Positions 8,261 to 16,955 are shown, counted from the first letter of the stretch. The stretch: DNA of 64,000 nt from Roseibacterium beibuensis (GCF_039542305.1 NZ_BAABHW010000001.1:1178001-1242000); one strand, 5' to 3'. The notes: a model not told the origin generated them from the sequence alone. Made by a program: numbers and translations.

Positions 8261-9673
8261 GTGTCCGACTCGCCCGATCCAACCGACAGCCGCGCAACCG
8301 CCACCCGCTATGGCGAAGACATCGCGGGCAGCGCCGCGTTCCGTGCCGCGCTGGCCGACCTGATCGCGTTTCGCACCGATGCCTCCGCCGACGACGCCGG
8401 TCCGCAGATCGCCGCCTATCTCGACCATGTCGAGACCGGGTTCGCCGCCATAGGTTTCGAGACCGAGCGCACGACCGCAGAGGGCCACCCTTTTCTGATC
8501 GCCCGCCGCATCGAGGACCCGGACCGCCCCACCGTTCTGGGCTATGCCCATGGCGACACCGTGCCCGGCATGGACGGCCAGTGGCGCGAGGGGCGCGACC
8601 CGTGGACCCTGACCGAAGCGGCCGGGGAAGCCCGGCTTTACGGGCGCGGGATCGCCGACAACAAGGGCCAGTTCCTCGTCAATCTCACCGCCGTTCAGGC
8701 CGCAATGGCCGCGCGCGGCGGCCGGCTTGGGTTCAACCTGATCTGGATCGTGGAGATGGGCGAAGAAATCGGCTCGCCCGGCCTGCGTGAGTTGTGCACC
8801 GCGCGCAAGGACGACCTCGCCGCCGACCTGCTGGTCGCCTCGGACGGGCCGCGCATCGCCGTCGACCGGCCCACGATTTTCCTGGGCGCGCGCGGCGGGC
8901 GCACCTTCAAGCTGCATCTCAAGCGGCGCGAGGGCGGGCGGCATTCCGGGAATTTCGGCGGGCTCTTGCGCAATCCGGGGCTGGAGATGGCGCATGCGCT
9001 GGCCTGCATCTCGGACGCGCGTGGCGCGATCAAGGTGCCCGGCTGGACCCCCGAGGGCGGCATCCCGCGCCCCGTGCGCGCCGCCCTGCTGGGCCTGACA
9101 CCCGCCGGGGGCGAGATCGACGAGGGCTGGGGCACGCCGAACATGACACCGGCCGAGCGGGTCCATGGCTGGAACTCGGCCGAGATCCTCGCCTTCACCT
9201 GCGGCGCGCCCGAGCATCCGGTCAACGCCATCCCGCCCGAGGCCACGGCCTGGGTGCAACTGCGCTATGTCGTGGGCCTCGAGGAAGACAGGCTGGCCGA
9301 TCACCTGCGCGCGCATCTGGCCAGGGAAGGCTTCGGCGATATCGAGGTCGAAGAGATCGGCCCCGCCTTCGCCGCCTCGGCCACGCCGCCCGATCACGCG
9401 GCCGCGCGCTTCGCCGTGCAGTCACTGGAACGGACCACAGGCGCGCGGCCCGTGGTGCTGCCCTCGCTCGGCGGGTCGCTGCCCAACGACATCTTCACCG
9501 ACATTCTCGGCCTGCCGACGGTCTGGGTGCCCCATTCCTACCCGGGCTGTTCCCAGCACGCTCCGAACGAGCATCTGCCCACGGCGATCTTCGCCGATGC
9601 GACGCGGCTGATGGCGGGGCTCTACTGGGATCTGGGCGAGGTCACGCGCGACACGTTGCTGGGGCAAGACTAG
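8261..9673 (+). CDS. M20-family metallopeptidase
   Basis: This is a 470-residue zinc-dependent M20 peptidase, probably a cytosolic dipeptidase or amidohydrolase. The metal-binding landmarks are in order: GYAHGDTVPGMDGQW (His and following Asp), GRGIADNKGQ, MGEEIGSPGL (catalytic and bridging Glu), and the C-terminal HSYPGCSQHAPNEH histidine region. A dimerisation-type insert sits in the middle. The start is GTG at 8261 with GGAGG seven bases upstream; the open frame runs back through tRNA-Ser and cannot be used there. It overlaps the convergent holin gene by four bases. Substrate is unknown. Confidence 0.85.
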   Translation: MSDSPDPTDSRATATRYGEDIAGSAAFRAALADLIAFRTDASADDAGPQIAAYLDHVETGFAAIGFETERTTAEGHPFLIARRIEDPDRPTVLGYAHGDTVPGMDGQWREGRDPWTLTEAAGEARLYGRGIADNKGQFLVNLTAVQAAMAARGGRLGFNLIWIVEMGEEIGSPGLRELCTARKDDLAADLLVASDGPRIAVDRPTIFLGARGGRTFKLHLKRREGGRHSGNFGGLLRNPGLEMAHALACISDARGAIKVPGWTPEGGIPRPVRAALLGLTPAGGEIDEGWGTPNMTPAERVHGWNSAEILAFTCGAPEHPVNAIPPEATAWVQLRYVVGLEEDRLADHLRAHLAREGFGDIEVEEIGPAFAASATPPDHAAARFAVQSLERTTGARPVVLPSLGGSLPNDIFTDILGLPTVWVPHSYPGCSQHAPNEHLPTAIFADATRLMAGLYWDLGEVTRDTLLGQD

Positions 9674-10161
9674 CCCTCCCCCTCGCCTGCCTGGGACCGC
9701 CAGGCGGAAAGCGCCGGGTTCTCCGCCGCGCCTGTCTCGGGTCGGCGGGGCGTTCCGGGGTTGGCGGGGCTGCGGAAGTAGTGCAGTTCACGCGCGCCGA
9801 AATAGAAGCTGACGATCGCCCCCAAGAGCCACCAGAGCGGATCGGGCACCTCGGCCAGCCCGCGCATCCGCGCCGCGAAACCCTCGGGATCGGCCATGGC
9901 ATAGACGAACAGACCCAAGGTCCCGAGCGCGAGGAAGGGGCGCGGCAGCCGGTTCACCCCGTTCACGAAGCGGTCGAACAGGCTGTTGCCCGCGTGTTCG
10001 AATTCGGCCGAGGCCGCCTCCAGCGCGGCGGCGCGCGCCTCGGCGGCCAGCTCCATGCGCCGCGTCGCGTTCTCGACGAACACTTCCGACAGGCCCTCTA
10101 CCGCGTCGCCCATGGCATCCACGGCACGGCTAGCCCCGATGGCCCGGTCGATCAGCCCCAT
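9670..10161 (-). CDS. Holin family protein (3-TM type), probable GTA/phage lysis holin
   Basis: This 163-residue protein has an amphipathic, Ala/Glu-rich first half (EARAAALEAASAEFEHAGNSLFDRFVNGVNRL) followed by hydrophobic segments FLALGTLGLFVYAMADP and WWLLGAIVSFYFGARELHYF, then a polar Pro-rich tail. This matches the 3TM-holin layout found beside GH108 endolysins. It overlaps the endolysin gene by ten bases, so the pair is co-translated. Holins form inner-membrane lesions that let endolysin reach the cell wall. In Rhodobacter capsulatus a matching pair (rcc00555/rcc00556, from memory) releases the gene transfer agent. No phage structural genes flank it here. Confidence 0.7.
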   Translation of the reverse strand: MGLIDRAIGASRAVDAMGDAVEGLSEVFVENATRRMELAAEARAAALEAASAEFEHAGNSLFDRFVNGVNRLPRPFLALGTLGLFVYAMADPEGFAARMRGLAEVPDPLWWLLGAIVSFYFGARELHYFRSPANPGTPRRPETGAAENPALSAWRSQAGEGEG

Positions 10162-10763
10162 GCCGCCACCCGGGCGCGATGCTCGGCCTCCGTCAGGTGA
10201 AAGCGGGGCGAGATGAATTCCTCGGCCCGCAGGATCCAGCCGCCCTTGCCGCCATCGCGGCGGCGCGCGTATTTGCGGCTGGCCGGGCGGCGGTCGGCGA
10301 TGCGGTAATAGTAGTTGCGCCGCGCGATCCCGTAGGCATCAGCCAGGTGATCGGGCGCCTGGCGCAGGGCGGCATGGGCCGCGCGCGCGGTCTGCGGCCC
10401 GATCACCCCGTCCACGGCGATATCCAGCCCCATGTCGCGCAACAGCCGTTGCAGGATGCGCACCGCGTTCGAGCCCGCGTTGACATACATGTCGAAAACC
10501 GACGGCTGTAGCACCTCGGGCAACATGGCGATGCGCGGCCCCTCGAAATAGTGGCGCAGGAAGATATCGGCGGCAATCTCGGGGGTGACGGCGCGCACGT
10601 CGTCCACGTCCACGTCGCCATCGGCGTCGAGATCCAGCCCGAGGCTGCGCATCGTGTGAATGGTGACGCCGTGTTTCGTCGCCCCGCCCGGATCGTCCGG
10701 GTCGTTCACGAACCCGCCCTCGCGGGCGACAATCTGATCGGCAATAGCACGAACCGAAAGCAT
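10152..10763 (-). CDS. GH108 N-acetylmuramidase (endolysin), probable GTA lysis enzyme
   Basis: This 203-residue glycosyl hydrolase of family 108 is predicted to cut the peptidoglycan glycan chain. The catalytic signature EGGFVNDPDDPGGATKHGVT sits at residues 15-34, with Glu15 the expected acid. A calcium-like DADGDVDVDDV loop follows. The second half (VDGVIGPQTARAAHAAL) resembles the peptidoglycan-binding domain PG_binding_3. There is no signal peptide, which fits export through the overlapping downstream holin. The pair stands without capsid, tail or integrase genes, which argues for a dispersed GTA lysis locus rather than a prophage. A CtrA-like site lies 54-68 bases upstream of the ATG. 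Confidence 0.8.
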   Translation of the reverse strand: MLSVRAIADQIVAREGGFVNDPDDPGGATKHGVTIHTMRSLGLDLDADGDVDVDDVRAVTPEIAADIFLRHYFEGPRIAMLPEVLQPSVFDMYVNAGSNAVRILQRLLRDMGLDIAVDGVIGPQTARAAHAALRQAPDHLADAYGIARRNYYYRIADRRPASRKYARRRDGGKGGWILRAEEFISPRFHLTEAEHRARVAAWG

Positions 10764-10816
10764 GGCTCGCCCTCCATGCTCAAGGTTTCAATCCCGAGCA
10801 GGACACCACAGCTTTC

Positions 10817-10831
10817 CTAAGATTCGATTAA
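10817..10831 (-). promoter_or_regulatory. Possible CtrA box upstream of the lysis module
   Basis: On the minus strand the sequence reads TTAA-TCGAATC-TTAG, seven of eight matches to the CtrA consensus TTAA-N7-TTAA, in the leader of the endolysin gene. CtrA is needed for GTA production and release in Rhodobacter, so position and match fit; it remains a motif call only. Confidence 0.4.
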
Positions 10832-10865
10832 CGGAGACGAAAAAAGACGCGACCCTCCGGCCGCG

Positions 10866-10928
10866 CCCCCTCTTTATCCTGAAAATATGCTCGGGGAGAC
10901 CGCGAGAGGGGCAGACAGCCCCTCTCGC
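10866..10928. repeat. Intergenic hairpin repeat, copy 3
   Basis: CTCTTTATCCTGAAAATATGC is followed by TCGGGGAG and then a perfect 11-base stem GCGAGAGGGGC / GCCCCTCTCGC around a five-base loop (10902-10928). It lies between ccmE and the endolysin promoter and has the same two-part layout as the other copies. Confidence 0.6.
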
Positions 10929-10961
10929 ACGGGTCGACGCGCGTCAGCGCGGCGAAATCCC

Positions 10962-11423
10962 TCAGCTTTCGGGCAGCGCCCCGTCTTCGGTGTGACGGTA
11001 GACCCCCTGCTCTTCCAGGGCGTCGATCACCTCGGCGGGCATGTAGGTTTCGTCATGGCGGGCCAGGATCTCGGTCGCCTCGAAGACGCCGTCGATCAGG
11101 CGCCCGGTGCCGACCATCCCCTGCCCCTCGCCGAAGAGGTCGGGCAGCACGCCGGTATAGGTCACCGGCACGGAGGCCCCGCCATCGGTCACGGTGAAGC
11201 GGATCGTCTCGCCCTGGCCGCGGATCAGGCTGCCATCCTCGACCAGGCCGCCGATGCGGAAGACCTCGGTGGGCGGCGGCGGGCTTTCCACCACGTCGAT
11301 GGGCGCGCGGAAGAAGTTGATTCCGTCGCGCATGGCATATCCGATCAGGCTGGCGGATACCGCCAGGGCGAGGGTGGCCACGATGATGACCTGGATCCGC
11401 CGCTGTTTCTTGAGACCGCGCAT
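10962..11423 (-). CDS. ccmE: Cytochrome c maturation heme chaperone CcmE
   Basis: CcmE binds heme covalently in the periplasm and passes it to apocytochromes c. The 153 residues have one N-terminal membrane anchor (QVIIVATLALAVSASLIGYA) and a periplasmic OB-fold. The heme-binding histidine is His123 in ARHDETYMP, with the downstream tyrosine of the HxxxY motif present. The start was chosen at an ATG with GAGGAGA upstream; the TTG 18 bases earlier would place that site inside the gene. It lies 25 bases downstream of argC on the same strand, away from other ccm genes. Two c-type cytochromes are encoded near 39-41 kb. Confidence 0.93.
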   Translation of the reverse strand: MRGLKKQRRIQVIIVATLALAVSASLIGYAMRDGINFFRAPIDVVESPPPPTEVFRIGGLVEDGSLIRGQGETIRFTVTDGGASVPVTYTGVLPDLFGEGQGMVGTGRLIDGVFEATEILARHDETYMPAEVIDALEEQGVYRHTEDGALPES

Positions 11424-11448
11424 GGTCGTTCGTCTCCTCAATGGGGCG

Positions 11449-12477
11449 TCAGGGGAACAGCGCCGCGCCCAGCAGGCCGGTGGTTTCCTTCACCCCCAGC
11501 ATCAGGTTCGCGTTCTGCAGCGCTTGCCCCGAAGAGCCCTTGCACAGGTTATCGAGCGCAACGAACACCGAGGCCCGTCCCGCCCGCCGGTCCGGCGCCA
11601 CACCGACATGGACATAATTGCTTCCTCTGACGTCGTGAGTCGAGGGGGATGCGCCAAAGGGAAGCATCTGGATGAAGGGTTCGTCCCGGTAGGCCTGCTC
11701 CAGCGCCTCGTAGATCGCCTGCGCATGGCCGTGCACGTAGACGGTGGCGAGGATGCCTCGGTTCATCGGCGCGAGATGCGGGGTGAACTGCACCGACACG
11801 GGACGGCCGGCAATGGCGCTGAATTCCTGGTCGAACTCGCCGAGGTGCCGGTGCGTGCTGCCGATGGCGTAGGCGTTCGCGCCCTCGCTCATCTCGGCAT
11901 GCAGCAGGTTTTCCTTCAGGCTGCGCCCCGCGCCCGAAACGCCGGTGATCAGGTTGATGATGATCTCGTCGGGGTCGATCACGCCCGCCGCCAGCAGGGG
12001 CCGGATGGCGTATTGCCCGGTCGCGGCGTTGCAGCCGGTGCCCGCCACCAGCCGCGCGGTGCGGATCTGGTCGCGGTAGAACTCGGTCAGGCCATAGACG
12101 GCCTCCGCCTGCAACTCGGGCGCGTCATGGGGTTTGCCATACCACTTGGCGTAGGCCTCGGGGTCGCGCAGGCGGAAATCGGCGGACAAGTCCACAACTT
12201 TAAGGTCGCGCGGCAAACCCTTGATCACGCTTTGCGATGTGGCATGCGGCAGGGCGCAAAAGGCCAGATCCACCCCAGAGAAATCCACATCCTCGATGCG
12301 GCAGAGACCGGGCAGGTCGAAGCCGCGCAAAAACGGATAGACCTCGGCCATGGCGCGGCCTGCCTTGCGCTCGCCGGTGAGCGCCACGAGGGTCATGTCG
12401 GGATGGCCGAGGATCAGCCGGGTGAGTTCGGCGCCGGTATAGCCGGACGCGCCGAGAATGGCGATGTTGTAGGTCAT
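11449..12477 (-). CDS. argC: N-acetyl-gamma-glutamyl-phosphate reductase
   Basis: ArgC reduces N-acetylglutamyl phosphate to the semialdehyde in arginine synthesis. The 342-residue protein starts with the NAD(P)-binding ILGASGYTGAEL, and the catalytic cysteine is in VAGTGCNAATGQ (Cys149), followed by the SGAGRSLKENLL region of the long-type (type 1) enzyme. The ATG at 12477 was chosen because the open frame upstream runs antisense through the divergent plus-strand gene; its ribosome binding site (AGAGAAACG) is weak. The gene begins 81 bases from the divergent gene at 12559. Confidence 0.93.
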   Translation of the reverse strand: MTYNIAILGASGYTGAELTRLILGHPDMTLVALTGERKAGRAMAEVYPFLRGFDLPGLCRIEDVDFSGVDLAFCALPHATSQSVIKGLPRDLKVVDLSADFRLRDPEAYAKWYGKPHDAPELQAEAVYGLTEFYRDQIRTARLVAGTGCNAATGQYAIRPLLAAGVIDPDEIIINLITGVSGAGRSLKENLLHAEMSEGANAYAIGSTHRHLGEFDQEFSAIAGRPVSVQFTPHLAPMNRGILATVYVHGHAQAIYEALEQAYRDEPFIQMLPFGASPSTHDVRGSNYVHVGVAPDRRAGRASVFVALDNLCKGSSGQALQNANLMLGVKETTGLLGAALFP

Positions 12478-12558
12478 GCTACGGTCGTTTCTCTTGCCAA
12501 AGGGCCTCTGCACCCGTTTCCTAGTCGCTGTGCCGAAGATGCTAAGGGGGGCGGACAC

Positions 12559-13347
12559 ATGGAGGCAGTGGGCGATTTCCTTGCCGAGTTCCTGGACGGC
12601 GACGTCGATTCCGTATCGGGTGCCTTGATTCTGTTGCTCGTGTCGAGTGCGGTTGCGGTGATCGGCGCGGTTTTGCGGGCAATCCTTACGGGCGTGCTTG
12701 CCTGGAACGACCGCCGGCGTCACAGAAAGGAGGCGCTGACCGACATCGTCATCTACGCACGGACCTATTTCCTCAACGTCCACCGCGTCGCCTCCGACGC
12801 GGCCTTGCAACCGGTTCGCGCGGAGATCGAAAAGGACCCGACAGGGTTCCGCGGGTTCAACGCCGCGGTCTCGGATGACGATGTTTATCTCGAATACAAG
12901 GAGATCAGGCGGAGCCTGAGCGCGGAAGAAATGAGTCTGTGCGATACCTTTTTCGACCGGGCGCGCATTTTCCAGACCTACTATCTCAAACTGGCGACCG
13001 AGGATTTCCGCGAACTGTCCCGCGAAAGAAAGCTGCGCACGCTGGACACGCTGAAGGAGCTTGGCGTTCGTCTTGTGGAAACCTATGAAACCCTCCGCGA
13101 GAAGGGCCCGGAGTTTTCCGCCATCGCCGCGAAGATCAAGCTCGAGGACGTCCTGCCCGATCCCCGGGAACAGAAATCGTCCGCGAGCGGTTCACCGGCT
13201 GGACAGGATCAGCCGGCCGTGCCACGCGCCCGGCCACCGACGCCCCGGCCACCCGTGCCGCGACCGCCTGTGCCCAGACCGCCTGTACCACAGCCACCAC
13301 AGCCGAACGTCCCGACATCGCGCCGGGACAAACCCGAGATTTCTTGA
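12559..13347 (+). CDS. Membrane-anchored protein with proline-rich tandem-repeat tail
   Basis: I do not recognise this 262-residue protein. It starts at an ATG after AAGGGGGGC. Residues 18-45 form a transmembrane segment (ALILLLVSSAVAVIGAVLRAI). The middle 150 residues are charged and helical, possibly coiled coil (RIFQTYYLKLATEDFRELSR). The last 60 residues are low complexity with a three-fold PRPPVPRPPVP-type repeat encoded by near-identical 12-base units. The tail could bind a partner or be disordered. It stands alone between argC and murI, against the strand of its neighbours, and its middle is less GC-rich than they are, so recent acquisition is possible but not shown. Confidence 0.7.
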   Translation: MEAVGDFLAEFLDGDVDSVSGALILLLVSSAVAVIGAVLRAILTGVLAWNDRRRHRKEALTDIVIYARTYFLNVHRVASDAALQPVRAEIEKDPTGFRGFNAAVSDDDVYLEYKEIRRSLSAEEMSLCDTFFDRARIFQTYYLKLATEDFRELSRERKLRTLDTLKELGVRLVETYETLREKGPEFSAIAAKIKLEDVLPDPREQKSSASGSPAGQDQPAVPRARPPTPRPPVPRPPVPRPPVPQPPQPNVPTSRRDKPEIS

Positions 13348-13490
13348 GGAATGGACACAAAGCGGCTGTTGCCCGGCACCATGTGCCGCGCATTCAGTGA
13401 CCGCGTGTTTGCGGATCAAACGATCGGAGGAAGAGGTCCGTAAGCCATGGTTGCTATATAAACGAACCCCATCCCCCGCTCAAGACCGTT

Positions 13491-14309
13491 TCAAAGACCG
13501 GCGGCGGTGAAGTCGATCTGTCGTCGCAGGAATTGCGTGGCCTTGGAGGAGACGCGCTTGGGGTCGCCCGTGGTCAGGAACCGGGTCTCGGCGCCCGGCC
13601 CCACCATCTCGGGGCGGCGGTCGAGGTAATCGGCAAGGCTTTCGGCCACGAGATTGGGCTGGGAATAGACGGCCACGTCCGGCCCGAGCGCATCGCGGAA
13701 GACCTCTTCGACCAGCGGGTAATGGGTGCAGCCCAGGATCGCGGCCTCGGGCCTCGGCATCCGCCGTTGCAGCGATTCCACGTGGGAGCGCACCAGCGCA
13801 TCGGCCAGGATCATGTCGCCCATCTCGATCGCGTCGACGACACCGGCGCAGGGCTGTGCCTCCACGTCGACGCCGATGGCGCGGAAGGCCAGTTCACGCT
13901 GGAAGGCGCGGCTGGAGACGGTGGTTGGCGTGGCAAAGAGCGCGACGTGCTTCACCGCGACTTCGCGCGGGGGGGAGTTGTCGCCCCATTTGCGCTCGGT
14001 CAGCGCCTCGATCAGCGGCACGAAGACGCCGAGCACGCGCTTGTCATGGGGCACCCAGCCTTCCTGCATCCGGCGCAGCGCGGCGGCGGAGGCCGTGTTG
14101 CAGGCCAGGATCACAAGGTCGCAGCCCTGATCGAACAGGCATTGCACGCCGGCGGTGGTCAGGTCGTAGATGTCATCGGCATCGCGCACGCCATAGGGGG
14201 TGTGGGCGTTGTCACCGAAATAGACCACGGGCAGCTCCGGCAGGCGCTTGGTCACCGCCTCAAGAACCGTCAGACCACCCAATCCGCTATCGAAAATTCC
14301 GACTGCCAT
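13491..14309 (-). CDS. murI: Glutamate racemase
   Basis: MurI converts L- to D-glutamate for peptidoglycan. The 272-residue protein shows the DSGLGG start motif, the first catalytic cysteine in ACNTAS (Cys70), and the second in GCTHYP (Cys194), so both acid/base cysteines are intact. It lies four bases downstream of the acyltransferase gene on the same strand and is probably co-transcribed with it. The roughly 140-base gap after its stop holds nothing I can name. Confidence 0.95.
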   Translation of the reverse strand: MAVGIFDSGLGGLTVLEAVTKRLPELPVVYFGDNAHTPYGVRDADDIYDLTTAGVQCLFDQGCDLVILACNTASAAALRRMQEGWVPHDKRVLGVFVPLIEALTERKWGDNSPPREVAVKHVALFATPTTVSSRAFQRELAFRAIGVDVEAQPCAGVVDAIEMGDMILADALVRSHVESLQRRMPRPEAAILGCTHYPLVEEVFRDALGPDVAVYSQPNLVAESLADYLDRRPEMVGPGAETRFLTTGDPKRVSSKATQFLRRQIDFTAAGL

Positions 14310-14313
14310 CGCC

Positions 14314-15270
14314 TCAATACCTGTCTTTCAGCCTGCCGCGGGGGCGTGCGCCCTCGTCATCCCTGTCGCGGTGCTGTGCCTCGAATTCGAATCCTCTCAG
14401 CCGCGGGTCCAGCGGCCTCGGGCTCAACCCATAGGTCCTTTCGCGCAGGAAGGCCATCATCGCCTTGGTGTCGCGGGCGAAGGGCTCCAACTCGGCGCGC
14501 GGGATCGGGTCGCCGATGACGACGCGCACCGGGCTGTTCACGCGCGACCGGAATTCCTTGATCAGCAGGCCCATGCGCAGGGTCGTGTGCAGGTGGCTCA
14601 TCAACTGGAAGAGGCGCGAATTGTGGCCGTCGAAGAAGATCGGCACCACAGTCGCGTCGGATTTCGCGATCATCTTGGCGGTGAAACCACGCCAGCCCGG
14701 GTCCATCGGGCGGCCGAAGGGCTTGGCCGCCGTCGAGACCGTGCCGCCGGGAAAAACCCCGATCGCGCCCCCGTCGGAAAGGTAGCGCAGCGCCTCGCGC
14801 CGGGTTTCGATGTTCAGCGCCAGCGCCTCTTTCGTGTCGTCGAAGCTGATGGGCAGGATGATCCGGTCGATATCCTCGGCCTTGCGGAACACGCGATGGG
14901 CCAGGATGCGGAAATCACCGCGCGCCTGGCTGAGGATATGGCCCATCATCAGCCCATCGAGGATGCCGTAGGGATGGTTGGCGATCACCACCACCGGCCC
15001 CTCGGCGGGGATGTTCGAGAGGCTGCCGCCGATCACCTCGAGGCTGAGCCCGTAGCGATCCGTCATCACCTGCCAGAAATCGCGGCCCTGCCGCACCTCG
15101 TCGTCATAGCCCTCGGCCCGGCGGATCAGGCCCATGCGACCGGTGGCGTTCTCCATCACCCGGATCATCGCGCGCCCGCCCTTGGAGGCAGCCGAAGACG
15201 CATAGGAGATCTCGCGCGCGACCTGGCGCTGGAGCGCCTGTTGCGTGGGTTCGGAGCGCCTGAGGGGCAT
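14314..15270 (-). CDS. Lysophospholipid acyltransferase family protein
   Basis: This 318-residue protein belongs to the PlsC-like acyltransferases that transfer fatty acyl chains to lysolipids at the inner membrane. The catalytic block is NHPYGILDG (His99, Asp105; a longer spacing than the classical H-x4-D), followed by the substrate block GVFPGGT. This variant resembles OlsA/hemolysin-type acyltransferases more than PlsC; which lipid is made is not known. The protein is soluble-looking, with an Arg/Asp-rich C-terminal tail. It is co-directional with murI. Confidence 0.82.
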   Translation of the reverse strand: MPLRRSEPTQQALQRQVAREISYASSAASKGGRAMIRVMENATGRMGLIRRAEGYDDEVRQGRDFWQVMTDRYGLSLEVIGGSLSNIPAEGPVVVIANHPYGILDGLMMGHILSQARGDFRILAHRVFRKAEDIDRIILPISFDDTKEALALNIETRREALRYLSDGGAIGVFPGGTVSTAAKPFGRPMDPGWRGFTAKMIAKSDATVVPIFFDGHNSRLFQLMSHLHTTLRMGLLIKEFRSRVNSPVRVVIGDPIPRAELEPFARDTKAMMAFLRERTYGLSPRPLDPRLRGFEFEAQHRDRDDEGARPRGRLKDRY

Positions 15271-15334
15271 GGCTCGCGTCCGGGTTGAAAGCGTTGATGT
15301 GGCTTACCGCGAAGGGGGCGGCTGCGTCCAGCCT

Positions 15335-16297
15335 CTAGCGGCGGGTCCAGCCCCAAAGGCAGAGCAATTCCATCGCCACATGGGCGCCGGCCACCGCCGT
15401 CATCTCGGCATGGTCGAAGGGGGGCGAAACCTCGACCACGTCGCCGCCGACAAGGGTGATCCCCGCCAGCCCGCGCAACAGTTGCGCGGCCTGCGCGCTG
15501 GACAGGCCGCCCCAGACCGGCGTGCCTGTGCCGGGGGCAAAAGCCGGGTCCAGACCGTCAATGTCGAAGCTGAGATAGACGGGCCGCTCCCCGACCCGTG
15601 CGCGCAGGTCCTCGGCCACGGCCCCTGCCCCGCGCGCATGAAGCTCGGCCGCGTCGTGGATGTGAATGCCGAGATTGTCCTCGACCACGGTGCGGATGCC
15701 GACATGGGCGGAATGGGCCACGTCGATCAGCCCCTCCTTCACCGCCGTGTAGCAGAAAGTGCCGTGGTCGATGCGGGACGCGTCGTCATCGGGCCAGGTG
15801 TCGGTATGGGCATCGACCTGGATCAGGGCGACGGGTCCGTGCTTGGCCGCATGGGCGCGCAGGATCGGCAGGGTGATGGAGTGATCGCCCCCCAGCGTGA
15901 TCGCGGCGGCGCCTGCGTCGAGGATGTCCTTGATATGCGCCTCGATCCGGGCGGGCACGTCGGCGGTATAGGCATAGTCCAGCGCCATGTCGCCGTAATC
16001 GGCAATGGCCAGTGCTTCGAGCGGCGAATAGCCATCCCAGCCATAGGGCGGATCGAAGGGTTGCAGGCTGGAGGCCGCGCGGATCGCGCGCGGGCCGAAC
16101 CGGGTGCCGGGCCGGTTCGTCACCGACTGGTCGAAGGGAATGCCGGTAATCGCCACGTCCACGCCGCCCAGGTCCTTGGTGTAGGTACGGCGCAGGAAGC
16201 TGGTCACGCCGGAAAAGGCGTTTTCGAAGGCCAACCCCTTGAGCTCGTCGCGCGTGATGGCGGTGTCGATCTCGTGTTTCGCGTCTTCCAGGGCCAT
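15335..16297 (-). CDS. speB: Ureohydrolase, agmatinase family
   Basis: The 320-residue protein is a dinuclear-manganese ureohydrolase. Metal ligands appear in GGDHS, DAHTDT and SFDIDGLDP, all intact. In this family the substrate may be agmatine (giving putrescine and urea), guanidinobutyrate or guanidinopropionate. The speB name follows overall similarity and is not certain at the substrate level. The ATG at 16297 is well placed. It faces the flavin reductase gene across a 133-base divergent promoter region. Confidence 0.85.
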   Translation of the reverse strand: MALEDAKHEIDTAITRDELKGLAFENAFSGVTSFLRRTYTKDLGGVDVAITGIPFDQSVTNRPGTRFGPRAIRAASSLQPFDPPYGWDGYSPLEALAIADYGDMALDYAYTADVPARIEAHIKDILDAGAAAITLGGDHSITLPILRAHAAKHGPVALIQVDAHTDTWPDDDASRIDHGTFCYTAVKEGLIDVAHSAHVGIRTVVEDNLGIHIHDAAELHARGAGAVAEDLRARVGERPVYLSFDIDGLDPAFAPGTGTPVWGGLSSAQAAQLLRGLAGITLVGGDVVEVSPPFDHAEMTAVAGAHVAMELLCLWGWTRR

Positions 16298-16430
16298 GTG
16301 CGTCTCCGTTTCGTTGCGCCAGCCTTTGCCGTTTCGCGCGCGATTGGCAAGCGGCCCCTGACTTTGCCGCCCTTGCCCCTATCTGCCCCATCGGGCAATG
16401 AGGCGACAGGCAAGCGACGGGAGAGTTCCG

Positions 16431-16955
16431 ATGGCCGACACCACCGATGCGACCGCAGGAGAGGCGCTGCGCGCGGCCTTCCTCGAAGGGATGAGCCGGG
16501 CGGCGGCCTCGGTCTCGGTGGTCACGACCGATGGCCCGGCGGGCCGTGCGGGTGTCACCGTGTCGGCCATGACCTCGATCTCGGCGGACGGGGCCGCGCC
16601 CACGATGCTGACCTGCCTGAATGCGTCCTCCTCGGCCCTGCCGCTGGTGCTGGAGAACAAGTGCTTTTGCATCAACGTGCTGCGCACCGGCCAGACCGAG
16701 ATCTCGGACGTCTTCTCCTCCCGCCTGCCCGCGCCGGGGGGCGACAAGTTCAACGCGGTCGCGCATGAGGTGATGGCCACCGGCGCGCCGCGCCTGTCGG
16801 ACGCGCTGGTCAGTTTCGACTGCCGCCTGATCTCGGCCGAGCGGATCGGCACGCATCACATTTGCATCGGCGAGGTGGCCGAGGTGATCACCGCGCATGA
16901 AGGCGAGCCGCTGCTTTACGGCTTGCGGAAATACCTGCGGCCAGAGGCGCATTGA
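16431..16955 (+). CDS. Flavin reductase family protein
   Basis: This 174-residue protein is a flavin reductase-like (DIM6/NTAB) domain that binds FMN and often supplies reduced flavin to a partner monooxygenase. Landmarks are VSVVTTDGPAGRAGVTVSAM near the N-terminus, the NVLRTGQTEISDVFS segment, and the CIGEVAEV strand. The start was chosen at an ATG with GGGAGAG upstream; the open frame begins 33 bases earlier. Its TGA overlaps the ATG of mazG, so the two are co-translated. No monooxygenase partner is adjacent. Confidence 0.82.
   Translation: MADTTDATAGEALRAAFLEGMSRAAASVSVVTTDGPAGRAGVTVSAMTSISADGAAPTMLTCLNASSSALPLVLENKCFCINVLRTGQTEISDVFSSRLPAPGGDKFNAVAHEVMATGAPRLSDALVSFDCRLISAERIGTHHICIGEVAEVITAHEGEPLLYGLRKYLRPEAH

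Noticed and set aside
9670..10763. Prophage
   Set aside because: Only lysis genes are present; no capsid, tail, integrase, repressor or attachment repeats were seen.
13230..13310. CRISPR-like array from the repeated 12-base units
   Set aside because: The units encode an in-frame proline repeat, have no spacers, and lack cas genes.
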